From: an uncultured Clostridia bacterium
GTDB lineage: Bacteria > Bacillota > Clostridia > Oscillospirales > Acutalibacteraceae
Direction of reading: 5' to 3'
Assembly: GCA_944384985.1 (NCBI GenBank)
Contig: CALWVM010000009.1
Coordinates: 37,538 to 101,537 of the forward strand
DNA length: 64,000 nucleotides
The position numbers and the translations under genes are program-made. Positions 25,998-33,638 of the stretch are shown piece after piece. Every line of letters begins with the position of its first letter. Within the stretch, counting starts at the first letter, position 1. Under the pieces are notes generated by a model, which worked only from the letters and a program-made list of their open reading frames with translations, was not told where the DNA came from and made no database searches.

Positions 25998-27461
25998 TCA
26001 GTCCACACTGACCTTGACGCACAGGGGCAGGGTTCTGTCCACCGCACCGTCAAACGAAAAACGGAACGCCTTTTCATCCTGCCTCCAGCGGACGGGCACA
26101 TTCTGCCCGAGCAGTTCCACATTTTGAATGTTATATCGGATGCCGCCCTCACTCGCAGCACGCAGGGTTTTTACAACATGCTCGCCTACGGGCTTGTCGC
26201 TCATCACGAACACATAAATTGCGCCGGTTTTGTAGGTAAAGCGGTAATCCTTCTTGCTGTATTTCAGGTTTTCCTTAAACGAGCCTACCTTTTGCACTTT
26301 GCCCTCGCCATATACGTCATAGGGCATCGCGCCATAGATCGCCTCGCCGTTTTTCTGCATCCATTTGCCGATAGCCAGCAGCACGCGCTTTTCCTCCTCG
26401 CAGATCGTACCGTCCGCTTTCGGCCCGACATTGAGCATATAGCAGCCGTTTTTAGAGACCACGTCGATCATGTTCAAAAGAATTTCGCGGGGTGTCTTAA
26501 AGCGGTTGCCTTCTGTATAGCCCCAGCTGTTTTTCGCGATGGCGGTGTCGTTCTGCCAAAGCTCGGGGGAAATCCCGTCGATCTGCCCGCGCTCCACGTC
26601 GAAAATTGCGCAGCCCTTCATCACGGCGCCGACTTTGTAAAATACCGCGACCTCCTTGCCCCACTGCACGCCGCGGTTATAGTAATAGGCCAGGAATTTT
26701 TTCAAGTACGGCTTGAATTCCGGCTTGTCGATCCACCAGTCAAAGTAGACAGCAAGCGGCTGATTGCGGTCTATCATTTCACACGCGGAAGCAAGCCAAT
26801 CCTTGCACCAATCTTCTGTCGGCGGACACTTTTCGTTGTCATAGGGATTCCCCGAGGTGTGCAGAGCGGCAGGACCGTATAAATCGGGATACAGCCCCTT
26901 TGTGACCTCGGAATTCGGACAGTTCGCCCGCGCGCCGTTCAAGAACCAGAAATGCTCGGCACGGTGGTTTGAGCACAAAAAACCCATGCCGTGGCGGTCG
27001 CAGGCAGCATGCAGTTCTGCAATAAAATCGCGGTGCGTCGTCGGCATATCCGCCGTATTCCAGCGATTGAGCTCGGATTTATAGAGTTTGACACCATCGT
27101 GGTGCTCGGCAACGGGCATGATATACTTTGCACCGCTGCGGCAGAAGAGATCCAGCCATTCGTCCGCATCAAAGCGGGTCGGCTGAAACTGCTCGACCAC
27201 CTGGCGGTAGTCGCCGTTCTTGCCATAGGTCTTGACACGGTGCGCCCAGCTTTTGGTGCCTTTTAAGTACATCTGCCGCGGATACCATTCGCTTTCCGTG
27301 GCGGGCACGCTGTATGCGCCCCAGTGGACGAACAGCCCAAACCGTCCTTCCCGGTACCACTGCGGGATCTGAAAGGCGGAAAGGCTTTCCCAGGTGTCTT
27401 GAAACGGCCCTTGGGCAATCACCTCGTCCACGGTTTTTAAGTATTCTGCAATCGTTGTCAT
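25998..27461 (-). CDS. Alpha-L-fucosidase, GH29 family
   Basis: GH29 enzymes release alpha-linked L-fucose from mucin or milk glycans by a retaining mechanism. The 487-residue protein has the family N-terminus W-Y-R-E-G-R-F-G-L-F-V-H-W-G-A-Y-S-V-P, then Y-I-M-P-V-A-E-H-H-D-G and the nucleophile Asp in V-Y-F-D-W-W-I. L-N-V-G-P-K-A-D-G-T-I follows in the second part, and a C-terminal beta domain closes the protein. No signal peptide is seen, so it should act on imported oligosaccharides. It follows a lipoprotein phosphodiesterase by 18 nt with GGGGAG before the ATG, so the two form an operon. Confidence 0.9.
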   Translation of the reverse strand: MTTIAEYLKTVDEVIAQGPFQDTWESLSAFQIPQWYREGRFGLFVHWGAYSVPATESEWYPRQMYLKGTKSWAHRVKTYGKNGDYRQVVEQFQPTRFDADEWLDLFCRSGAKYIMPVAEHHDGVKLYKSELNRWNTADMPTTHRDFIAELHAACDRHGMGFLCSNHRAEHFWFLNGARANCPNSEVTKGLYPDLYGPAALHTSGNPYDNEKCPPTEDWCKDWLASACEMIDRNQPLAVYFDWWIDKPEFKPYLKKFLAYYYNRGVQWGKEVAVFYKVGAVMKGCAIFDVERGQIDGISPELWQNDTAIAKNSWGYTEGNRFKTPREILLNMIDVVSKNGCYMLNVGPKADGTICEEEKRVLLAIGKWMQKNGEAIYGAMPYDVYGEGKVQKVGSFKENLKYSKKDYRFTYKTGAIYVFVMSDKPVGEHVVKTLRAASEGGIRYNIQNVELLGQNVPVRWRQDEKAFRFSFDGAVDRTLPLCVKVSVD

Positions 27462-27479
27462 ATGTGCTCCCCTTACCGG

Positions 27480-28496
27480 TTATTTTTTCAATGCAAAAGT
27501 CTTGTTTTCTTCCGTGATTTCCACAGGTTTGTTGCAGGCAAGCCAGGTCATGCGTTCAAAAAGTGTCTGCCCGCCGTGGCTCGTCTCCGTACCGCCGTGG
27601 TCCGTGGAAATGATGATCAGCCAGTCCTCCTGCGGATAGGTGCTGCGCGCTTCGATGGTCTTGATGATCTCATAGCCCCAGCTGTCTGCGGTTTGACACG
27701 CTTCCACATAAGCTTCGTTCTGATTGCCGAAGCCTGTGTCATGCCCGGCGTGATCGGTATGCTCAAAGGTAAAGAAAATGGCGTCCGGATCTTCCGCCGC
27801 GGTCTTCTGCGCACCCGCAGGCTTGGCGACGTAACGGAGCACCTGATAGTAGGTCGCTTCATCGTCAATTTGATGCGTGTATTGCGCCGGGAGGCCGTTT
27901 TCTATGGAGGCGATAATATCCGGCTGGTAGCTCACTGCCGTATGTTCGCGCCAGGAGGTCGTGAAAGATACCGCCCTGCCCGTTTTGGCAACCTTGGTTA
28001 AAAAGGTCTCGGCATCGAGGTCTTTCGTCTGCCCGTTGTTATCCACACCGTTGTAGTCCGCCCAGCCGCCGGTGAGCATCGCCATCCAGCTTGGCGCAGT
28101 TGAGGTCGCCTGCTCATTCACACCGGCAACGCCGCCGGAGAAGGTATGGTACAGGCCGCCCTGCCCGCTGACATACAGAATGGCACTGTCATCCATATGG
28201 AGAACATTTTCAAGTCCATCCACGCGGAATCCGTCGTAGCCCAAGAAGATCGCCTTTTTCACAGTCTTGCCTTCGGGCAGCGGCGATTCAAAGTGCTCCA
28301 TGATGAGCTTGTGGATGATCGTCTGCGGCAGTGCGTCGGCAACGCTATTGTCGAAGATGCCGAGCGACTCGACCTCGGATATGTAGGTGTCTTCATCCTT
28401 GATCTCCTGCTTGCCGCACGCACAAAGCGCGCAAAAGCACAAAAGCAGCGCCATTGCGACGGCTATACACTTTTGCAGTATATTTTTCTTTTTCAT
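27480..28496 (-). CDS. Alkaline-phosphatase-superfamily lipoprotein (phosphodiesterase type)
   Basis: The 338-residue protein starts with a lipoprotein signal, charged M-K-K-K-N then a hydrophobic core and lipobox L-C-A-C (Cys about 27), so it is anchored outside the membrane. The metal site of type I phosphodiesterases/phosphatases is present: Asp in G-Y-D-G-F-R-V-D, nucleophile Thr/Ser in T-S-T-A-P-S-W, Asp and His in H-T-D-H-A-G-H-D-T-G and I-S-T-D-H-G-G, and a late His in S-H-G-G. It precedes the GH29 gene in a two-gene operon, hinting at use of host-derived phospho- or glyco-compounds. The substrate is unknown. Confidence 0.85.
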   Translation of the reverse strand: MKKKNILQKCIAVAMALLLCFCALCACGKQEIKDEDTYISEVESLGIFDNSVADALPQTIIHKLIMEHFESPLPEGKTVKKAIFLGYDGFRVDGLENVLHMDDSAILYVSGQGGLYHTFSGGVAGVNEQATSTAPSWMAMLTGGWADYNGVDNNGQTKDLDAETFLTKVAKTGRAVSFTTSWREHTAVSYQPDIIASIENGLPAQYTHQIDDEATYYQVLRYVAKPAGAQKTAAEDPDAIFFTFEHTDHAGHDTGFGNQNEAYVEACQTADSWGYEIIKTIEARSTYPQEDWLIIISTDHGGTETSHGGQTLFERMTWLACNKPVEITEENKTFALKK

Positions 28497-28765
28497 GGAT
28501 TCTCCTCCCTTTTTAAAACGGGTCGCACGTTCGGAATGAAGCAGACAAAATGCCTATCTTCTCTCTCATTATACCGAAAACCGCCGGCTTTTCAATTTGG
28601 AAAACCGCCGAAACTTTTCGAAAAAACTTGTGTATTCTCATAGAAAACGGTTTAGCTTGGAAGCATTTTTCGAAGTCCCGGCAGACATTGACAAACCGTG
28701 TGCGCTTTGGTAAAATACAAGATACGGTCTACGCGTTTTGCCGCGTGCAAGCCATCCGCCGATCT

Positions 28766-28842
28766 GTCTCTGTAGCTCAGCTGGATAGAGCGACCGCCTC
28801 CTAAGCGGTAGGCCGGAGGTTCAAATCCTCTCAGGGACGCCA
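28766..28842 (+). tRNA. tRNA-Arg (anticodon CCT)
   Basis: The 77-nt sequence starts GTCTCTG and ends CAGGGAC-G-CCA with an encoded CCA. The anticodon stem ACCGC/GCGGT frames loop C-T-C-C-T-A-A, anticodon CCT for AGG codons. The D-arm (GCTC/GAGC) and T-arm (GGAGG-TTCAAAT-CCTCT) are normal. A perfect terminator follows at once. Confidence 0.96.
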
Positions 28843-28887
28843 AAAACGCCGAAAGCCTTGGTCTATCAAGGCTTTCGGCGTTTTTAT
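28843..28887 (+). terminator. Terminator of tRNA-Arg
   Basis: AACGCCGAAAGCCTTG and CAAGGCTTTCGGCGTT form a 16-bp stem with a short loop, flanked by A and T runs. It starts directly after the CCA end. Confidence 0.9.
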
Positions 28888-29060
28888 TTTCCGAAGGGAA
28901 CGCATCGCCATGTGCCGTGCACATGGCTTTTTATTCGGTCACGCGCGCAGCGATCTGCTGCATTTTCCAAAACCGTTCATTATAAAGATCGCCGCACTGC
29001 CGTCGTTTCGCTGCGCGTGACCGAACAGCGGAAGTTCGCTTCTGTTTTGCGCATACGCGC

Positions 29061-29522
29061 TCATGCTTCGCCGCTGTAATAACAATACGTCAGATCCTGC
29101 CTTTCCACAAGAATGGAGGCCTGATTCAGCCGCAACAGCACCTCATCCATGATGGCAATGAGGTCCTCCTCTTGCACGGCGTCGAAACTGTAAACGAGGG
29201 TCTGCTCTTCGGTGCGGGTGCCGCTTTCATCCGCCCAGCCGCCTTCCGCCTGCTGCACCGTGTAGCCCTCCACGTATTTGCAGCAGATCTCGTTGACGAT
29301 CTGCTCCGCCTCCTCCAGCGGAATTTGCTGCGTATAGGTATCTTTGTCGTTCGTGCCGATATAGAGCACATACTTTCCCTGCGCCACCGTTTCAAAAGGC
29401 AGCGCAGATGTGGCCGACACCTCTTCGCGATCCCCTGCCAAGTAGACAATGATGCCGCCGCTGACGGCAAGGTTGATTACCAGCAAAACGGTGACCAGCC
29501 AGCGCCACGATCTTTTTTCCAT
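29061..29522 (-). CDS. DUF3574-like single-pass membrane protein
   Basis: The 153-residue product has a basic N-terminus (E-K-R-S-W-R-W), one TM segment at about residues 8-28 and an extracytoplasmic alpha/beta domain. The domain begins Y-V-L-Y-I-G-T-N-D-K-D-T-Y, with E-E-A-E-Q-I-V-N-E-I and L-V-Y-S-F repeats of a ferredoxin-like fold, as in DUF3574 proteins. The start at 29522 is chosen for AAGGAG 11 nt upstream; the frame stays open further but without a better site. It is monocistronic. The function is unknown. Confidence 0.65.
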   Translation of the reverse strand: MEKRSWRWLVTVLLVINLAVSGGIIVYLAGDREEVSATSALPFETVAQGKYVLYIGTNDKDTYTQQIPLEEAEQIVNEICCKYVEGYTVQQAEGGWADESGTRTEEQTLVYSFDAVQEEDLIAIMDEVLLRLNQASILVERQDLTYCYYSGEA

Positions 29523-29936
29523 CTGTTTATACGCTCCTTGTGTTGGTTTCTGTTCCATTTTATCATATTTATGCCGCAAATGCACAAGCGGTTTTTGCAG
29601 AAAAACCATATGATTATGAAAATCTTTCAACATATTCTATTATAGCCTTTGGGTAAACGAAGCCTTCGATACGCACAAATGAATGCGCTTTCTGTAAAAA
29701 ACAGTTAAAGCGCAAAATCATATGAATCAGGAAGTACACAGACATTGGTGTTGTGCGGAAAATCCCTGCACGCCGAGTGCATATGAGGCTTCGGCTTTTT
29801 GGTTTGTGTGGCGGCAATGCAGCCAAGCGGCAGTTCGACGGCGTAAAAAAGCCCTGCCTTAAGGCAGGGCTTTTTATGAAGTGTAGGGACTTGCGCAGGC
29901 GCTGTAAGCTTCCATACGCACACCGCCGCGCTTTTC
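29523..29936. other. Intergenic region between DUF3574-like and LCP genes
   Basis: About 410 nt. It contains the terminator of the LCP gene (29845-29875) and the promoter region of the minus-strand DUF3574-like gene. No frame with a ribosome site and a plausible protein is visible. Confidence 0.5.
29845..29875. terminator. Bidirectional-looking terminator after the LCP gene
   Basis: AAAAAAGCCCTGCCTT and AAGGCAGGGCTTTTT form a perfect stem with A and T runs on both sides. It lies about 60 nt past the stop of the minus-strand gene at 29937. Confidence 0.85.
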
Positions 29937-31385
29937 TTACGCCAAAGCCGCCAGTTTATCCTTGGCTTCCTGCACGGTGGTTTCATCGGGTATCATCACA
30001 TACAACTGCTGGGGCATGGAGTACGTCATGGCTCTGGTGCCGGTGCCGTTGACGTTGTAAGTTTCCACACTCCAAGACGCATTATCGGAAAGCTGCTGGC
30101 GCACGACTTCGGCGATGAGGTCATACGGCACGTTTGTATCCATACAGCCCTCCACGCTTTTGAGAATGTCTGCATAGTTGGACAGGATGCTGGGGCTCAT
30201 CGCCTTATTCAACACCCCTTGAATGATCTCCATCTGGTGTTCTCCACGCTGGCGGTCTCCCTGTGCAAAGGAATGACGTTCCCGCGCAAAGGCGAGCGCC
30301 TGTTCGCCGTCCAGCGTGTTGATTCCCTTATGGAATGTATAGTCTCTTACCGTGAAATCGTAGTCGGAGTAGACATCGATCCCCCCAAGGGCGTCAATGA
30401 TCTCTACAAAGCCGGTGAAATTGATACGGAAGTAGTAGTCGATCTGTATGTCATACAGGTTTTCGAGCGTCCCCTGCAGAACGTCCATACCGTAGATCCC
30501 TGCGTGGGTAAGCTTATCATAGGGGTTACCGTCGAGCGCCAAAGGCACATAGTAGTCCCGCGGGGTGGAAAGCAGCAGGATTTTATGGGTTTCCCGATTG
30601 ACGCGGGCAATGATATTCACATCGCTGCGCCCCCGATGATCTATGCGATCCCGCCGGGTGTCGCTGCCGCTGATAAGCACCGTGATTACCGAGCCGTCGG
30701 TTTGCCGGCCGGCATCCGGCGTCTCGTGTTCGACTTCCTGCACAAGCAGTTCCCGTATTTCCGATGGAAATTCCGCATACTCCGGGATCTCCTCATACAG
30801 GGCGAGGAACGCCTGATTCAGCACGATCCCGGACACCTGCCCCTCTCTGAGGGCGTCCGCCAGGTCCAAAATCGTTGCGTACTCTATGGTGGTAAAGCTG
30901 AGTCCGTATTCCGACTCCGTCTGTTGAAGCGTCTCATCGGTATTGGAGCGATCCAGCTGAGACAAGATGCCCAGCGCGCACCCTTGCAGATCCTCTAAGG
31001 TCTCATATTCCGAATCATCGAGGACATAAAACCCTATCGCCGACCGTTCCCCAGCCGTATCGGTCACATCCCGCAGCGTGCGGGCGGTGCGCCACAGCGC
31101 AAAATCTCCGAATACGCCCAGCAGCGCAAAAAGCACCGCCAGAACAAAACCGATGATGCGGCGCACGCGGCGGGCGGGGTCGCGGGTGAGCCACAGCACC
31201 AAGCCGCAAAGCAGCAGGGACAAGATGAGCCCCAAGACCAAATAAAGCGTCGGCACCAACCCGGTGCTCCACAAAATTCCTATAAACACCAAAAACAGGA
31301 CAAGGATCGCCAAAGAGACAACCAACCCGCTTATGGAAATACGCTTGTGCTTGGCGTCCGCCGGACGATTCGCATGTTTTTTCAT
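29937..31385 (-). CDS. LytR-CpsA-Psr (LCP) family cell-wall glycopolymer transferase
   Basis: LCP proteins attach teichoic acids or capsular polymers to peptidoglycan from lipid-linked precursors. The 482-residue protein has a basic start and about three hydrophobic segments (residues 20-40, 47-68, 78-98). An accessory domain follows (A-I-G-F-Y-V-L-D-D-S-E-Y-E-T to Y-E-E-I-P-E-Y-A-E-F). The LCP domain begins V-I-T-V-L-I-S-G-S-D-T-R and includes I-L-L-L-S-T-P-R-D-Y-Y-V-P, L-G-G-I-D-V-Y and A-F-A-R-E-R-H-S-F-A-Q-G-D-x-x-R with the conserved Arg and Asp. It is monocistronic. Confidence 0.92.
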   Translation of the reverse strand: MKKHANRPADAKHKRISISGLVVSLAILVLFLVFIGILWSTGLVPTLYLVLGLILSLLLCGLVLWLTRDPARRVRRIIGFVLAVLFALLGVFGDFALWRTARTLRDVTDTAGERSAIGFYVLDDSEYETLEDLQGCALGILSQLDRSNTDETLQQTESEYGLSFTTIEYATILDLADALREGQVSGIVLNQAFLALYEEIPEYAEFPSEIRELLVQEVEHETPDAGRQTDGSVITVLISGSDTRRDRIDHRGRSDVNIIARVNRETHKILLLSTPRDYYVPLALDGNPYDKLTHAGIYGMDVLQGTLENLYDIQIDYYFRINFTGFVEIIDALGGIDVYSDYDFTVRDYTFHKGINTLDGEQALAFARERHSFAQGDRQRGEHQMEIIQGVLNKAMSPSILSNYADILKSVEGCMDTNVPYDLIAEVVRQQLSDNASWSVETYNVNGTGTRAMTYSMPQQLYVMIPDETTVQEAKDKLAALA

Positions 31386-31415
31386 TTTGAAATTCCTTTC
31401 TGTTCACAGCCGTAA

Positions 31416-31646
31416 TCAAACGGGCGGGTTGCCCCGCGCCAGCAAATATGGCGGGAGAACAAGGCCGCATGCACACCCGTTTCCGTTGATATGGCTTCCC
31501 ACACGGCAATGCCGCGCGTCATTTTTCTCTGCGCCGCAATTCGGGCAGGCTCCGTACCCTTGGGAATGGAACATCCGCCCGGCTTGCCGTTTTCTGTGCC
31601 AAGGTTCTCCGTTTGCGCAAAGGCAGCAAAAGGACCCTGCATGCAC
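31416..31646 (-). CDS. Possible cysteine-rich small protein
   Basis: A 76-residue minus-strand frame in the 500-nt gap between the LCP gene and nifU. It contains C-C-L-C, Y-G-A-C-P-N-C-G-A-E-K, R-H-C and C-A-C, a pattern that could bind zinc. No ribosome site precedes either possible start, and an overlapping frame is also open because the DNA is GC-rich. The frame may be fortuitous. I do not recognise a family. Confidence 0.25.
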   Translation of the reverse strand: MHAGSFCCLCANGEPWHRKRQAGRMFHSQGYGACPNCGAEKNDARHCRVGSHINGNGCACGLVLPPYLLARGNPPV

Positions 31647-31814
31647 ATTTATGCGCTTGCGTTATGCTTTAATTGTATGCAAATCCGGCAGATTTGTCAA
31701 CTCCAATATGCTGTTCCTTATTTTATGGGTTTTGTAAATTTTTCCCTTTTTACGCCGCCTGCGCTTTTATCTCTGAAAAGCCGGAAACGTTTCGCACCTG
31801 CATGCAGCCAAGGC

Positions 31815-31855
31815 AAAACCGCCCGCCGGAAGCAATGCCTCCGGCGGGCGGTTTG
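31815..31855 (-). terminator. Terminator after nifU
   Basis: AACCGCCCGCCGGA and TCCGGCGGGCGGTT form a very stable stem 30 nt after the nifU stop, with TTTT following on the minus strand. Confidence 0.8.
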
Positions 31856-31886
31856 GGTTCCCTGATTCATTTCTTGCGGCGCACAC

Positions 31887-32318
31887 TCAGCTGTGATGGT
31901 GCTCGTAGTGGCAGGTATCCTCTTTGAACAGCGCGGGGTCATAGGCAATCCCGTTCTTGTCGTAATAATCCTTGATCGCGGCTTTGATGGCCTCTTCGGC
32001 AAGGACCGAGCAGTGGATCTTCACCGCAGGCAGACCGTCGAGCGCTTCCACGACCGCTTTATTGGTGAGCTTCAGCGCTTCGGAGATCGGCTGGCCTTTG
32101 ATCATGTCGGTCGCCATGGAGCTTGTTGCAATGGCGGAAGCGCAGCCGTAGGTGTTGAACTTCACATCGGTGATGATGCCGTCGCGCACCTTGATATACA
32201 TCTTCATAATGTCGCCGCATTTGGCGTTGCCCACTTCGCCGATGCCGTCCGCATCATCCATTTTGCCGACGTTGTGCGGGTGGGTGAAATGTTCCATAAC
32301 CTTTTCGCTGTATTCCAT
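31887..32318 (-). CDS. nifU: NifU/IscU-type Fe-S cluster scaffold
   Basis: The 143-residue protein is the scaffold on which sulfur from the cysteine desulfurase and iron form a cluster. Three conserved ligands are seen: Cys34 in N-A-K-C-G-D with the adjacent Asp36, Cys59 in T-Y-G-C-A-S and Cys103 in I-H-C-S-V. Like clostridial NifU proteins it has only the U domain. The tail C-H-Y-E-H-H-H-S is rich in His. It starts 6 nt after nifS in the same operon, with AAGAGGG just before the ATG. Confidence 0.95.
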   Translation of the reverse strand: MEYSEKVMEHFTHPHNVGKMDDADGIGEVGNAKCGDIMKMYIKVRDGIITDVKFNTYGCASAIATSSMATDMIKGQPISEALKLTNKAVVEALDGLPAVKIHCSVLAEEAIKAAIKDYYDKNGIAYDPALFKEDTCHYEHHHS

Positions 32319-32324
32319 TTGGCG

Positions 32325-33500
32325 TTACCCTCTTTCCTTCTGGATTCTTTCCCACAGCGGGGACATATCCCGGAGCCGTTTTATAATGCCCGGGACGCAT
32401 TTTACGATATAATCCACGTCTTCCTCTGTGTTGCTTTCGCAAAGCGTCAGACGCAGAGAACCGTGTGCCACCTCGTGCGGCAGACCGATTGCCAACAGCA
32501 CGTGGCTTGGGTCGAGAGAGCCCGACGTACACGCAGACCCCGAAGAAGCCGAAATCCCTTCTGCGTCAAGGTACAAAAGGAGAGATTCGCCTTCTACGCC
32601 CTCGAAGCTGACGTTGACGTTACCGGGCAGACGCTGCTTGCGGTCGCCGTTCAGGCGGCAGGCTTCCACCTGCAGGAGACCGTCGATCAGGCGATCACGC
32701 AGCTTTGTAAGTTTTTCGGCATTTTCCGCCAGGTGGTCGTTCGCTTCTTGGAGCGCCGCCGCCATGCCAACCATGGCATACACCGCTTCTGTACCGGCGC
32801 GGCGTCCGCTTTCCTGCGCGCCGCCTTCGATCAGGTTCGGGAAGCGAAGCCCTTTTCTGCAATACAGCGCGCCGATGCCCTTGGGCCCGTGGAATTTATG
32901 CGCCGACATGGAAAGCATATCGATGCGCTGCGCTTTGACGTCAATCGGCACATGACCGACAGCCTGGACGGCATCTGTGTGGAACAGCACACCCTTTTCA
33001 TGGCACAGCGCACCGATCTCGGAAATCGGCTGGATCGTGCCGATCTCGTTGTTCGCGTACATAATCGTGACAAGCGCCGTATCAGGGCGGATGGCGTCAC
33101 GCACATCGTCCACATGCACAATGCCGTTTTCGTACACGGGAAGATAGGTAACTTCAAATCCCTGCTTTTCCAGCTTCTGCACCGTATGCAGCACGGCGTG
33201 GTGCTCGAAAGCGGAGGTGATGATGTGCTTTTTGCCTTTTTTGGCCATCATTTCGGCAACGCCCTTGATTGCCCAGTTGTCCGCTTCGCTGCCGCCTGAG
33301 GTGAAAAAGATCTCCTCAGGCGCCGCGTTCAGAACAGAAGCAACGGTCGCACGCGCCGCTTTGACACCCTGATGCGCCTCCTGCCCGATGCGGTACAGGC
33401 TTGAAGCATTGCCAAAGGTGTCTGTCAAATACGGCATCATGGCTTTGAGCGCGGTTTCAGACAATTTGGTCGTCGCCGCGTTATCTGCATAGACCTGCAT
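32325..33500 (-). CDS. nifS: Cysteine desulfurase
   Basis: NifS removes sulfur from cysteine with PLP and donates it to the scaffold. The 391-residue protein starts [11 protein letters not shown]. It has the T-S-G-G-S-E-A-D-N loop, the PLP lysine in [10 protein letters not shown] and the persulfide Cys in [10 protein letters not shown]. The start at 33500 gives the usual family N-terminus; a longer frame upstream reads unrelated basic residues. A perfect inverted repeat (33552-33574) lies about 55 nt upstream and may bind the Rrf2 regulator encoded at 36660-37100. Confidence 0.95.
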   Translation of the reverse strand: MQVYADNAATTKLSETALKAMMPYLTDTFGNASSLYRIGQEAHQGVKAARATVASVLNAAPEEIFFTSGGSEADNWAIKGVAEMMAKKGKKHIITSAFEHHAVLHTVQKLEKQGFEVTYLPVYENGIVHVDDVRDAIRPDTALVTIMYANNEIGTIQPISEIGALCHEKGVLFHTDAVQAVGHVPIDVKAQRIDMLSMSAHKFHGPKGIGALYCRKGLRFPNLIEGGAQESGRRAGTEAVYAMVGMAAALQEANDHLAENAEKLTKLRDRLIDGLLQVEACRLNGDRKQRLPGNVNVSFEGVEGESLLLYLDAEGISASSGSACTSGSLDPSHVLLAIGLPHEVAHGSLRLTLCESNTEEDVDYIVKCVPGIIKRLRDMSPLWERIQKERG

Positions 33501-33551
33501 TCGTAATCCATCTCTTTTCCGGGAAAATTCTGTAAGTAAAATTGATTTTTT

Positions 33552-33574
33552 ATTCATAGTAATTTCCTATGAAT
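33552..33574. promoter_or_regulatory. Perfect inverted repeat before nifS, candidate operator
   Basis: ATTCATAG, 7-nt spacer, CTATGAAT. It lies in the AT-rich 138-nt gap between metH and nifS. A nearby IscR-like Rrf2 protein is the obvious candidate to bind it. Binding is inferred; the sequence does not exactly match a consensus known to me. Confidence 0.5.
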
Positions 33575-33638
33575 TCGTCTATATGATATACCAAGGGGCG
33601 AACCTTGTCAAGATGTGCACCTGCCCAAAGATGGGGAT

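Noticed and set aside
31893-33299. A 468-codon plus-strand frame opposite nifU and nifS
   Set aside because: nifU and nifS are unambiguous on the minus strand with all active-site residues; the antisense product has no motif.
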